Position numbers and translations under genes: made by a program. A stretch of 64,000 bases of DNA, from assembly GCF_000004195.4 (NCBI RefSeq), contig NC_030679.2, positions 34,957,712-35,021,711 of the forward strand. Direction: 5' to 3'. This DNA comes from Xenopus tropicalis (Eukaryota; Chordata; Amphibia; Anura; Pipidae). How positions within the stretch are numbered: the first letter of the stretch is position 1; every line of letters starts with the position of its first letter. Below, one piece after another: positions 11,790-22,941 of the stretch. The notes beneath the pieces were generated by a model, which worked only from the letters and a program-made list of their open reading frames with translations, did no database searches and was not told the origin of the DNA.

Positions 11790-12141
11790 GGGGCACATTT
11801 ACTAATCCACGAATCCGAATCACGAATGGGAAAAAATCGTATTGGAAACGAAAATTTCGGAAGATCGCAAATATCACGAAAATGCTTACGAAAAAATCGT
11901 ATTAGTCACGATAATATCGTATTGGTGATCCGAAAGTCACTACATTTTCGGACCAAACAATTGTAAACAGCGGTAAAACCTTTCCAATTTTTTCGTGCAA
12001 ACGTCCGAAAAAGTCGTGTGGCGTACGAAAAAGTCGTGCGCCGTGCGAAAAAGTCGTGCGGATGCCCGAAAAAAACGGCGAAAATACGCTCGGAGTGTTC
12101 GCATGAACGCTCGAGCGTTCGTGCTTTAGTAAATGTGCCCC
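11790..12141. mobile_element. Harbinger-type MITE, copy C, nested
   Basis: The ends GGGGCACATTTACTAA and TTTAGTAAATGTGCCCC are inverted repeats. TAA flanks both sides (11787-11789 and 12142-12144). The interior contains tandem AAAAAGTCGTGCG-type modules. Confidence 0.85.
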
Positions 12142-12304
12142 TAAGTAAACATTAATACACTCAATAGGATTGTGTTGCCTCCAATAAGGATTTATTATAG
12201 CTTAGTTGGGATCAAGTACAGGTACTGTTTTATTATTACAGAGAGAAAGGAAACAATTTCTAAAAATTAGAATTATTTGTTTAAAATGAAGTCTATGGGA
12301 GATG

Positions 12305-12366
12305 TCTAGTATAAATGATTTATTTATACTAGATATACCATGACCTGGATGAATGAAAATCTTCAT
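12305..12366 (-). mobile_element. Short hairpin-ended retro-insert
   Basis: A 62-bp insert flanked by a perfect 15-bp duplication AGTCTATGGGAGATG (12290-12304 and 12367-12381). It has a small palindrome (TCTAGTATAAAT against ATTTATACTAGA) followed by ATACCATGACCTGGATGAAT, the tail shared with 40567 and 56338. The long duplication argues for retrotransposition. Confidence 0.7.
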
Positions 12367-12444
12367 AGTCTATGGGAGATGGACTTCGTGTAATTCAGAG
12401 CTTTCTGTATAATGTGTTTCTTGATACCGGGTCCTACACCTGTA

Positions 12445-13195
12445 GTTTGTATTATTTAGAAATATACTTTTATGACAGTGTGTCCTCTAGGAATACCCTG
12501 CACATTCGAGGTTTCTTTTTATTCTAGTAAATGTAAATAATTCCAGGAGAAACTTTCATGCTTATAATATTGCTAACAAGTTACAGCTGCAAAGTCACTC
12601 CCACTATACAGGAGATTGAAAAAAATACAGATAAATACTTAATATTTGGAGGACAAAGCTGGATAAAATAAAGTATTTACTTGCCCAAATATCAGCATTT
12701 TACCTTTTGGGTTGACATTCCCTTTAATTGTCTTATTTACACAACAATCCCTCAGTTTCAGTCAAAATTCTCTTTGAAGGAAAAGGTGTCTTAAGTTATT
12801 AAAAGCCCCCCTGTGTGAATTAGAAGAGAGTCTGTTCAGTAGAAGAAATGAGCATATTCCAGGCACAAAGAACCAGCCATTTCCAGCACAGCACAGATAA
12901 AACATTTCAATCTGCACCTTGAAATTGTGCTAGTGCCCTTACACTGCAAAAGTTAAGCCAATCAATATCTTGTATGGAAATGCAATGATGTCCTAAGCTG
13001 TGCCGTTGTCTATGCAATTAAAATAAGGTTCAGTTGGCATGGAGTAATCGGACTAAAAGCAATCAAGTGCTATTTACCTTCCATAAAATTCCTAGATTTT
13101 TCTAGAGATAGACTAGCATAGCCCAGCATTTAAGTAATTGTTAATATAATGAAACCTGTTTTTGCTTATCACAGCTGTTAATTGTTTCAGTAGTG
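12445..13195. other. No gene; T2-type right end inside
   Basis: ACATTCCCTTTAA at about 12715-12727 looks like the right end of a T2-type MITE (CCTTTAA). The left end is not seen. Otherwise AT-rich and non-coding. Confidence 0.35.
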
Positions 13196-13395
13196 TCGGG
13201 CAGGGGTGGACTGGCCATCAGGATACCAAGGGAATATCGGGTGGGGGAATATCTGGTGCTCTGGGCCTGCTGCCTGCTTGGCATGTTTGGGGGGTGGAGG
13301 GTTTTAGTGGTGGTCAGAAGCTCTTAGCGGTGGGGGTTGTGGCACCTGAGGTGGTGGGTGAAATTTTCCGATGGGTCCCATGTACTCCAGAAAAA
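13196..13395. mobile_element. hAT MITE fragment, GGTGGACTGG type
   Basis: CAGGGGTGGACTGGCCATCA near 13200 resembles the left ends CAGGGTCGGACTGG of elements at 47749 and 49240. The G-rich interior gives a chance 78-codon frame. The right end is unresolved. Confidence 0.4.
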
Positions 13396-13444
13396 TGAAA
13401 AATTAGAAAGCGTGGCACCCATTGGCCACTGTTTAGGCACTGCA

Positions 13445-13618
13445 GGGGTCATTAATAAAGACTAGGCAAATTTGCGCCTGGGCAGTAACCTATAGAAAAC
13501 AATCATTGCATAGCCTTTTTCTTTCAGCTGCAGGTTGTGCAGTGAAAGCAAATACCAAATTGGTTGTGATGGGCTGGTGCCCAGGTGCAAATTTGCCAAG
13601 TCTTTATATATGACCCCC
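13445..13618. mobile_element. MITE with GGGGTCATTAATAAAGAC ends
   Basis: Left end GGGGTCATTAATAAAGACT with GGCAAATTTGC, and the complementary right end GCAAATTTGCCAAGTC then TTTATATATGACCCC. The target duplication is unclear. Non-coding. Confidence 0.62.
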
Positions 13619-13987
13619 AATGAGTTCAAAAAGACTAAATTGAAGAGGATATCTTAGTTCTTTCCCTCTGTCTTTCCCTGTAAAGAATATGGATCCTGGA
13701 CCCTCCGTCGAACATATGTTCACAGTCTGCTCTACATATGCTATCTGAACTTCATACTAATGAAATTGACTAAAAATAAATCTCAACCATTTACAATTTC
13801 CCATAACTAGAAAATATTTAAACCATTTTTAAATATTACTGTTTCCTATATACCTAGTAGATTTATAATAAAATGCTAATAATTAAATCCCAAAAATAAA
13901 TATTTTTTTTAATGTCATAAACTTCAAGTTATATTTCACTTGGTTCTGGTCTATTCTCCTGCTTGAGTCTGAGAACAGGAGACATAA

Positions 13988-14506
13988 GGGTTGATTCACT
14001 AAAGTGCGTTAATTTTTATTGCACGCTTTTTTGCGTTAAAAAAGACGCGATAATTAGCACGCGATTCACTACAGTATTATCGCATGCATTAATTAGCGTG
14101 CAGAAAAGATAACTAACGCATGATTCACAAACACTTAGACGCGCTAAATATCGCATTAGACTATGCGAAAATTAACACCTACTTGAGGCAGGCGGTAATT
14201 ATAGAAAAGTACAGTTAATGAGCTTTTGGCAATAAAATATGGACTTTGCAGTGTTATTTATTCAAGTCTGTGTTGGTCCTAGAGTGATGCAGCCTCCAGT
14301 TTGCCGCATATAAATAGTAGCCACATATAAATAGTAGCATATAGATATTTATATGTGGCTACTATTTATATGCACTATTTATATGTGGCTACTATTTATA
14401 TGCTACTATTTATACGCGGCGACTATTAGCGCACATAATAATAGGCGTTAATTAGCGCGCATGCGGTAAATGCTGCACGTTTTAACGCACTTTAGTGAAT
14501 CAGCCC
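13988..14506. mobile_element. Harbinger-type MITE with internal palindrome array
   Basis: The inverted ends are GGGTTGATTCACTAAAGTGC and GCACTTTAGTGAATCAGCCC, flanked by TAA (13985-13987 and 14507-14509). At 14310-14420 a module of about 20 bp (TATGTGGCTACTATTTATA) recurs in alternating orientation. Confidence 0.83.
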
Positions 14507-14509
14507 TAA

Positions 14510-16780
14510 ATTGTGTAAAAACAATGTGTCAGTGCATTATACTCTCTTTAATATAGAAGGAATGTACAGTAGCATTTTGGGTTGATTTGTTGAAAATTTC
14601 TGTCCTGCCCATCTGTTCCACTTCCTGCTGCCTCCTTTTCCAAACTGTGTAGGGGGCCAGCGGCATTCAGTCAGCACTCTGCTCTGTAAGATAGGAACCA
14701 ATCAGCAGCTAGGCTGACCTGATAGGGAACTGATGACTCTTTGCTTGTGTGACTACAGAGTCGTGATTGGCTATCCCCCTCCTACTGTGCTTCTGGCAAG
14801 GACTATTGGAACATACACACACTTCATGTTAAATACAAACAGAGCCTGTAGCAGATCTATGGGGAGCTCCAATAAAGGGACCATTATTAAAGATAATAAT
14901 TTTTAGCCCAGCACCATTTATTATTTCCTACAAGATTGGAGGGGTTTTTATTTATGCTATATGTCTCCTTTCAATAATTTAAGTTCAAGGTACCTACCCC
15001 TGCATATGCAGATCAGAGCGAGTACGTACACACTTGCCCATGTCCCGGGGTAAGTATGTTTATTGAATACTTTACATAATAATTTAAAATATTGTGGTTG
15101 GACTACCCTGGTCGGACTACGAAAGTGATTACACAAATGTCACAACAGAGAAAATGGTACATGAACAAAATAAATGAAACTGGTGCAGTATCTCTAATCA
15201 AAGGAAAAATAAGGTTTCCTTTTAAAATACATTTTTGCAGAGGATAAGTCCCCATAATCATAGTCATCAGCAGAAGAACTGTTTCCTTCAGCAAATTTCT
15301 GTGAGCCTCCGTTTCATAGCAGAATTTTACACTTGCTACAGATACAACATACATTATTGCCTAGCGCACAGCAATGAATCTTTTGCTCTGACTTGCAAAA
15401 AGTATTAAAAATGTATGCTCTCTCAAGCAAACTGATCTGATACATATACGCATAAACTATTTTGGATGCCACATATTTTCTTTGTTTTCTTTTTAATTGC
15501 TGCAAACACATTCCTCCATAAATGTGAAACAGATTGCAAATTGTTACTAAATGCCATTCCTTTTTTTTCTATTGATAAATGCAATTGCATTTGCTTTTTA
15601 TGTTTAATATTAACACACAAAAAAATTAGTAGATAGCATTAGGTTTGAAAACATAAAAGTGTCTCTAGCTCCAACAACATAGCACAGCCTTGATATGACC
15701 AATCTCTGCTAGTTCCGCCTGTATTAAGTGGGTGGATTACACAGTTTCAGATTTTTGTGCTTTAAAATAAATAACGTTTTATTCCATTTGCATCAACTGC
15801 TGCCAGTTATAGTGGATTAGTAACACAGTCTAATAAACACAAAAGAAAACTATTAATTACCATCTGACCTACTATGTCAATCTGTTTTACCGCAAGTACC
15901 CATTAAATGACTATTACATTTCTTTCTCCGACATTAATTTCTAATCATAATTCAAAAGTATATTTTTGTACAATAGTCCAAAAGTGCAATTGCTGCCTAC
16001 ACAATGAGCAGAAGAACAGAATGAAACAGGCTCATGCTTATTAGGACTAAACGTAGACCAGATAATTAGAGGGAATTATTTTGTTATCGGGCGCTTTGGT
16101 GTTGATTTGCTCAGCTATACAGCAAGGTCTGTGCATATGTAAAAATCAAATATTGATTCAAATTGCACAAACTACAGCGAGTGTGGCTAATGCATTTACT
16201 GATGCTGTTTTTAACAACTGACAAATATAGCTTTATATTAACTTATATAGTGTAATTGCATGAGATCCCACATCAAAGGATGATCACTTTACCCCTAGGC
16301 CAACTCCTGTATGTGTTTTGGAGGTCCAGTATTTAATTAGCTTATTGATAATAAACTTCAAATTTTATTTTACATAGTTATTTTGAACTGACAAAAGACA
16401 AACAAACCCCACTGCACATACTTATACAGCCCTAACTATACTAACTTACTACGGGCTTACTAACAGGATGGTGGCTGGTTAAAGCAACTTCATCAACTCA
16501 ACGAAAAAGGATAAGTTTGATTAACTTTAGTGGGGTTTATTTAACTGTTTTTTTTTTAATTTAAGTTTTTGCTGTTTTGAGTGCTTAATAACAAAGTTTG
16601 GTGAACTTATAAGCCTTACATCAAGTTTGCCAGTAGTTGCACTACTTTGTAGTTACATTCCCACATTTAATTTAAGGTGGGTTGGGATTGATTAGTTGCA
16701 CCTGAACAGACCGCATAAACAGAACCCTTGGGACTCCAGTAAAGCTTGTCCTAGTGGTTAGCTACTCTTTAAGTGGGGGC
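14510..16780. other. 2.3 kb MITE-free unique DNA
   Basis: No transposon ends or convincing coding frames. Minus-strand frames at 15103-15620 show no domain. This is one of the longest repeat-poor stretches and is a candidate for conserved non-coding sequence. Confidence 0.4.
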
Positions 16781-16866
16781 TCTGTAAGTGGAGTTATAAA
16801 CACAGGAGTTCATAACAGGAGTTATAAACACAGCCGTTTACACTTACACTTACACTAGTGGCCCAC

Positions 16867-17649
16867 ATTAGAGCCCTACAGGAACAAATTACAACACTGC
16901 GCTCTATTGACAATCTTGACTGAAGTCTCTTGCTCGGTGAGCAGGAGCTAGCGGGGTCAGATAATTTGAGAGGAAGAAAACAGCAGCAGGATGATGAGGC
17001 AGTCAGCTTGGTAACAGTAAGAAAATCTAGTGTGGAAAAAAAGAAAGGGGAGACCAATCCAGGGCTTGTGCATCCCAACAGATTTTCCAGATTGCGAGAA
17101 GAAGATGGTAGAGTGAACTCTAGACTGGCACTTCTAGATGGGACTGATCTCTTTAACAAGCGGGAGACCAGTTTCTCTAGTAGTGGTGGGGAGGAAAGCA
17201 GAGCTAGGCCTAAACAGATTCTGGTTATAGGGGATTCAATAATAAGGAAGGTGTATAGGGTAATCTGCTGTCCAAATCATTACAATCCTGGTGCCAGGGT
17301 TTGGAAAGTGGTTGATGGGGTTGACAAATTATTGAGTGGGGCTGGGCACGACCCAACTGTCTTGGTACATATTCGTACTAATAACAGAATTAAAAGGTCC
17401 TTCAATGTCAGTTTCTCTGAAGTTTTGCCTGTGCCACGTGCAAGTTTAGGAAGATGGCGGGAGCTTAGTGAGCTAAATGTTTAGATAAAGTCTTGGTGTA
17501 GGAAGGAAAGGTTTGGGTTCCTAGAGCACTGGACTGACTTTTTCTTGGGGTACAATCTATATAGCGATGACAAATTACACCTTAATGGAAGGGGGTCTGC
17601 AGTGCTAGGTGAAAGAATGGTTAAGAGGCTGGAGGAGTGTTTAAACTAG
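16867..17649 (+). pseudogene. LINE ORF1 relic with SGNH-hydrolase-like domain
   Basis: This is a degraded ORF1 of a CR1/L2-type non-LTR retrotransposon. In such elements the first protein binds nucleic acid or carries an esterase-like domain needed for retrotransposition. In one plus-strand frame there is a helix-like start (about 16867), a TGA at 16921-16923, a long open stretch to a TAG at 17482-17484, then more homologous sequence to a TAG near 17647. The SGNH blocks are visible: GDSIIR (block I), a degraded VHIRTNN where GTND is usual (block III), and DDKLHLN (Asp/His of block V). About 20 residues between blocks III and V appear deleted. It is followed within 200 bp by an ORF2 scrap. This is not a functional gene. 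Family assignment is from motif recall. Confidence 0.75.
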
Positions 17650-17796
17650 GAAATGGTGCATGAACTAGAGTATTATGGGAAAGCTAGTGTAGACCTGGCA
17701 GTGGGAAACATAAGGGGTCATGGGGGAGTGAGCGGGGCATACAGTTTACCAGCTAAGGAGATCCCTAAAAGCAAGCTAAAATAAACGTGAAAAGGA

Positions 17797-17941
17797 AATT
17801 GCAGCAAGGAGTAAAAAGAATCCAAAATTATTTTTTAAATATATAAATAGTAAAAAAATGGAGCAAGAAGGGGTGGGGCCCTTATTATCACAGAGAGGTC
17901 AGTTGGTTGATGAGAACAGGGAAAAAGGAGAAATTCTGAGT
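17797..17941 (+). pseudogene. LINE ORF2 fragment before the RT domain
   Basis: The frame reads KKNPKLFFKYINSK, then EGVGPLL and QLVDENREKGEIL. In CR1/L2-type LINE polyproteins this stretch sits between the endonuclease and the reverse transcriptase. The endonuclease region expected between this and the upstream ORF1 is missing, and the RT core is absent downstream, so the copy is internally deleted and truncated. Confidence 0.7.
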
Positions 17942-18786
17942 TTAGAAGTTCCCTTTTCATTCTTTATTTCAGTTATTCATTCTTTTTTAAGCTTTTGCAT
18001 GTTTTATTGACCTCTTTGTACCTTAAAAAAGTTTAATCTGCCCCAACTAACTTGAACTCTTTAATGCCCCAATTACTGTAACTTGAACAGTAACGCTTGT
18101 ATGAAATTATCAGCAAATGACAATTATAGGACATTAGTCTTATTATATAGAGTCTATAATCTATCATTAAATTAAAGGTAGCCATACACTGGTTATATAC
18201 CTCTTTATAAACTCTTTACTGAATTTGGCTACTCAAGGAATCTGGTAATTTAGTGGGAAAAGCAATCCAGGGGTCCTCCCCCAATTGTGTAGCCTCTCTG
18301 TCAGATGAAGGAACCCCAATGAAATATTGATTAAGGGAGACCATAATTTAACTAATCTGTCAGATTAACTAATCTGACACTGAGGTTTACACATATCATT
18401 CTGTACAAAGATGCCTGCAAATATTGACTGATACAAAATGGATAGAGGGCCCTGCTCAGAATTTAAATGTAATCAATGGTGAATTCTTTTTTTTTATATG
18501 TTTTGGAGATTCCAAATCCACAGCACCCTATGAAAATATATTCTTTGTTAACGAATTTAGCACATTTTCCGTTGTTTCTTAATAAGGCCCTTAATCTCTA
18601 CAACTGTGATTCCCCTCTCTGAATTATTACTGTATTATAAATATGTACTCTGCTGTAAATATTGGCAAATATATATATACACACATACAGATTAGTATGT
18701 TTTTCTACTTAGCAAAACAAGTATTTTACATTTTTAATGTAATATATTCTTCTAATAGCCTGACATATTTATTTATACATATCCTG

Positions 18787-18789
<3 letters not shown>
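17942..18789. other. No gene seen
   Basis: AT-rich DNA, possibly decayed LINE sequence. No readable domain. Confidence 0.35.

Positions 18790-18828
<39 letters not shown>
18790..18828. repeat. (AT)n microsatellite
   Basis: About 19 uninterrupted AT dinucleotides. Confidence 0.95.
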
Positions 18829-18830
<2 letters not shown>

Positions 18831-19174
18831 CTTCTTTTAAATAAACCTGAGGTCTGTTAATTCCTCTTAAATGTTTAGTGCAAAGTCTGTCACTTCAATT
18901 CATCCTAATTAATTGGTGGAGGGTGCTTGAAGTCTATCCATCTTCCTCAGTCCAGCAAACGACCAATATGTGTGATCTATGCATGTCTGATGCAGATGAA
19001 AACCATGTAAAGCAGTGCTGAATATAAATCACATATGTGAGCCTGTCATTATGGTCAACTTTAAGCAGAATATTTATTTGCAATAAAGCTAATTTATATG
19101 CTATAACAGAAGAAACATAGCATATTACTTGTAGAATTTTTTTTTGGGCAGGGCTCTCTTCACCTCTTGTATAG
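18829..19174. other. No gene seen
   Basis: AT-rich, no domain or repeat recognised. Confidence 0.35.
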
Positions 19175-19290
19175 GTTATTGATTGCTTTATATGTTACTC
19201 TGTATGTCCAATGTATGAAACCAACTTATTGTACAGCGCTGCGGAATATGCTGGCGCTTTATAAATAAACGTTATTAATAATAATAATAC
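19175..19290 (+). mobile_element. 3' end of an L2-type LINE or derived SINE
   Basis: TTGTACAGCGCTGCGGAATA, then GGCGCTTTATAAATAAA and an ATA-rich tail (about 19270-19290), is the characteristic 3' tail of L2-type LINEs and SINEs in fish and frogs. The 5' part is not recognisable. Confidence 0.65.
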
Positions 19291-19645
19291 AATATACTGC
19301 ATATGACAAAAGACTAAAACAGTTTACCGTGCTTTGGGTACTGTCCAGCAAGTGGATGACTACCTAAATTGCCCAAGGTACCCAGTTTTCTCAGATTGGT
19401 TTGTCCTAGACTATTTACTGGTGCGTAATACACAATTTACTGAACACAATAAAACCTCTTTCAAGTCAGAAATCAAAATAAAAATGCCCACTCTGCTCAA
19501 CTGCCAACTTTACACTTAAGGCTTTGAAATTAGGATAAAAGACCACAGTGGTAAAAGGAACAAAAGTTTTCACCAGATATAGTAACCCATAGATTTGGAT
19601 GCTTGCTCTCAAACAGGCTATGCCAACATTTGTTAGGAATAACAC
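19291..19645. other. No gene seen
   Basis: A 61-codon open frame at 19334-19519 has no recognisable family. Confidence 0.35.
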
Positions 19646-19648
19646 TAA

Positions 19649-20179
19649 GGGGCTGATTTACTAAGACACGAATTGGAATCCGAAAAATTCCGATTGGAAA
19701 ACGAAAATTTTGCGACTTTTTCGTATTTTTTGCGATTTTTTCGGCACCTTTACGACTTTTCGGAAATTATCGCGACTTTTCCGTTACCAATACGATTTGC
19801 GCGAAAAAACGTGAGTTTTTCGTAGCCATTACGACTTGCGCGAAAAAACGCGAGTTTTTCGTAGCCATTCCGAAAGTTGCGCAAAATCTGGCGATTTTTT
19901 CGTAGCGTTAAAACTTGCGCGAAAAGTCGCGCCTTTTTCGTAGCGTTAAAACTTAAAAGGCGCAATGTTTCGCGCAAATCACGACTTTTCGCTACAAAAA
20001 AATCGCCAGATTTTGTGCAACTTTCGGAATGGCTACGAAAAACTCGTGTTTTTTCGCGCAAATCGTATTGGTAACGAAAAAGTCGCGATAATTTCCGAAA
20101 AACTCACAAAATACCGATCATTACGAAAAAAACGCAATCGGACGCATTCGGCCCGTTCGTGGGTTAGTAAATGTGCCCC
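19649..20179. mobile_element. Harbinger-type MITE, copy B
   Basis: Ends GGGGCTGATTTACTAA and GTTAGTAAATGTGCCCC, flanked by TAA (19646-19648 and 20180-20182). The 531-bp interior is a near-perfect palindrome of CGAAAAA/TTTTTCG modules. The open frames on both strands only translate those modules. Confidence 0.87.
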
Positions 20180-20182
20180 TAA

Positions 20183-21522
20183 CTGTTTTGTTTTAACTTA
20201 CTCTCAACAAAAAAGGAAAAAGCAGGTCCATTGTTATAGTTGCTCTGCCCAACATGTAATGGGCTAGTAACCAATAGAATGGCAGCTTTAGAAAGGACAT
20301 GAGAATTCTGAAACATTCATATGATTATGGCATTATAATATAAAATAAAAGAGATTTTTAAAAACCTGTCCTGTAGAACTGGCTATACTGTATGTTTGTT
20401 AGCACAACTGCCTTGCATCCTTTCAAAAAGTGTTTTATGACAATAGTGAATGTGCTGGAACTGTTAATATACTAGTAACCAATAGCAATCAGTCAGCATG
20501 TAGTTCCTACTGATTACCTTTTTAGAAGAAAACATCTAATTGCTTAGTATGGGTCGCTATACCTAGCTCAGCAACTTTGATTACATTACCCCTAAGGAGT
20601 ATTCGAACAGCAGTGAATCTTGAGGCACTAAAGTTTATAACTTGATTCCATTTCTAGGAATGCATCTAAAAACTCATGAGGGGGTGGAAGATATTGACAA
20701 AAACATTTCAGACATTGTGGTGAATCTTTTGACTGTCAGGGCCAGTATGGGGGTTGTGGAATTTTTTTTTTGACCTTTAAAACCTACAAAACCTACTCTA
20801 CTATTATTTTACCAGACATCTCTTAAAGTCTATACTATTTATTAGTGAATAACATGTTCCTATATCATGCAGTATAATTGCTTGTAACAGTGATTTAGGC
20901 AGCATCAATAAAATCCATGGCAAATAAAATTTATCAGAAAATGCTAGTATTTATGAACTGTTGTTAATAAGTGAAGATAATTAGATTTCCTAAATGAAAC
21001 CTGTCACTTGGGCAGGTACCAAGTTGCAAGGCAGTCGCCACCATGCAGTAATTATAGTCACTGATGTGTTACCCTGAGCTGGTGCAGCTCTACTTCAAAA
21101 AATGCACCAACCTGGAGAACTGCTTGCTGAGCACCTTGCCACCATATTCTTTCATCTTCAAGGCATACTCTGCGACAATTCTGTGGCATGCATAGTTACC
21201 CAGTACAGAAATCTCTTGAATAAGTTCTGTGCTGTGAATGTGCTGTCCCTAACTTAGGAGAATGCACAGAGATAAGCAAGCAGCTTGCAGTGTGGTGCAG
21301 TATCACAGGCTGGATACCAGTTAAGTGACTGGAATAACTGGGGTAGCCTAGCAGCTTGCCCCCCTAGGGCTTGCCCCTCAGTGATTTTACATTTCCTTGT
21401 TCTTTTAAATGAGAAATGATGAAGGAAGTATTTAAAAGGACAAGATATAACATTGAAGTAGAGACTCAAAAATTATACTTAACAATGTCATATTACTAAA
21501 ATTGTGATGGGAAATTTACTGT
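20183..21522. other. No gene seen
   Basis: Non-coding. 20990-21420 is less AT-rich and may be an unrecognised repeat. The minus-strand frame 21254-21469 has no domain. Confidence 0.35.
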
Positions 21523-21760
21523 TTACTGGAAAGGCTTTCCACTAGATGTTGGAACATTGTTGGTGGGATATGCTGCCATTCTTATGTAAAAAGTTGAGCA
21601 CTGATGTTGGGCGATCAAGCCTAGTATGATTTGGCATTCCATTTCATCCCCTAGGTGTTCATTTGGGTTGAGATCAGGGTTCTGTACAAGCCAATCAGGT
21701 TCTACCTCTCCCATCTCTGCAACCCATTTCAGAGTAGACCATATTTTTGGCATGTTGATA
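21523..21760 (-). pseudogene. Tc1-like transposase C-terminal relic
   Basis: The minus strand encodes NPDLNPNEHLGDEME. It matches the Tc1/mariner motif (S)PDLNPIEHLWDELE, which holds the last catalytic acidic residue of the DDE triad; here the E of NEH is kept and the tryptophan is changed to G. Downstream residues ending VPTSSGKPF are a decayed version of the C-terminal NLV.SLP region. The N-terminal DNA-binding domain and first catalytic Asp residues are absent, and a different MITE starts at 21762. A Tc1 origin is likely; the subfamily is unknown. Confidence 0.7.
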
Positions 21761-21761
21761 T

Positions 21762-21885
21762 TAGAGATGCACCGAATCCACAATTTTGGGATTCAACCAA
21801 ACCCTTTGTGAAACATTTAGCAGGATACCAAACCAAATCTGAACCCTTATTTCCCCATGCAAATTAGGCTATGGAAGGGTTAAAG
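21762..21885. mobile_element. Left end of a hAT-type element
   Basis: TAGAGATGCACCGAATCC is a typical hAT terminal repeat of vertebrate genomes. A GGATTC..CC..ACC interior follows. No right end is seen, so this is a truncated copy abutting the Tc1 relic. Confidence 0.55.
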
Positions 21886-22784
21886 AGAACTGGGCACGCA
21901 GCATGTGGTTGAAAATGTTCAACTTCTGTGTTGAAACACTCTCACTCAGCAGAATGAAAATGAGTTGATGCAGAAAGATGCATCACACTTACACTTGAAA
22001 TAGACTCATTTAGTGCAAATTAAAGGTATGATGCAAAATAAGTATTATTTAAAGAGACACTAATTAACTGTCAATAATAGTGAGTGACTTTACTGCTGGT
22101 GTGAAATACATCCTTGTTACACACATTGAAACATAAAGCTCTGGCCTGTGTACCTAATTAAACATATATAATACAATAAAACAAAATATATAAATTAATT
22201 GATAAAAAAACATATTTATAATTTATTTTCTATAATTTTATAAATAAATATAAATAAGTAAACATATACGTCTGTAAAGGTATTATACCCGTAGTTTAAA
22301 GATTCACATATATCAGCTCACTGTCACCTGCCAAGAATCACAAATATATTTGTCACCCACTATTCAGACCAGTACTGCTGGGATTTCATTCCCATAGCCT
22401 TAGGTTCTTGGTCTATGTTGTAGTTTTATTTGAAGGATCCAATCCCTTAAATGGTTGTGATAGATAAAAACTTAATCTAAGCCCTTTGTAGACTGGTGTG
22501 TCAAACGGGAAAGAGAAAGCACAAGGTGTTTTGAGGGATATTGGTAACTACAAGCCTCTGCAGATTCCCAATTGAATCTAGGAAGCACTGTGATTAAAAG
22601 ATCAGCAGCTAGCTTTTACTGATCTAGCTCAGTTAGATTCATAAAAAAAACTGATATAACATGAAATAGTTATTTATTTTTTATTGTGTTCTCTTTTTTT
22701 AACGGTTTGGAATTGTACTTGGTGAAGGTAGCACCTGGGCAATAGATCTATGCTTTACTACTGTAACCATCTCTTGATATAGTG
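21886..22784. other. No gene seen
   Basis: AT-rich, with a run of TAAATAAAT-like sequence near 22190-22260. Confidence 0.35.
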
Positions 22785-22862
22785 AGGGGAAGGTGCTAAA
22801 AAGTCATACATGGGGGAAAAGTCAGGGGAAGGTGCTAAAAAGTCATACACGGGGGAAAAGTC
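22785..22862 (+). repeat. Tandem duplication, 39 bp x 2
   Basis: Copies at 22785-22823 and 22824-22862 differ at one base. Unit starts AGGGGAAGGTGCTAAAAAGT. No coding role seen. Confidence 0.95.
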
Positions 22863-22941
22863 AACCATGCAATGCTTCACATTTAAGCATTTAAGACCAA
22901 AATGGCTTTAAGACCAAACAGCCAAACACAGATATCTGAAA

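Larger units (their letters stand above)
11490..12442 (-). mobile_element. CAGG-ended MITE interrupted by three insertions
   Basis: The ends are CAGGTATGGAATCTG and GGGTCCTACACCTG, flanked by TA on each side (11488-11489 and 12443-12444). The internal blocks match the complete copy at 40793 in reverse order. It is split by a hAT MITE (11566), a Harbinger MITE (11790) and a short retro-insert (12305), each with its own target duplication, so this is the oldest layer. Confidence 0.82.

Noticed and set aside
16930..17484. SGNH-hydrolase-like frame as a host gene
   Set aside because: It has in-frame stops at both ends, no ATG at its start, a degraded block III, and a LINE ORF2 scrap directly downstream; a LINE ORF1 relic explains it better.
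19750..20267. Frames of 65-103 codons on both strands
   Set aside because: They are palindromic Harbinger MITE modules read in different frames.
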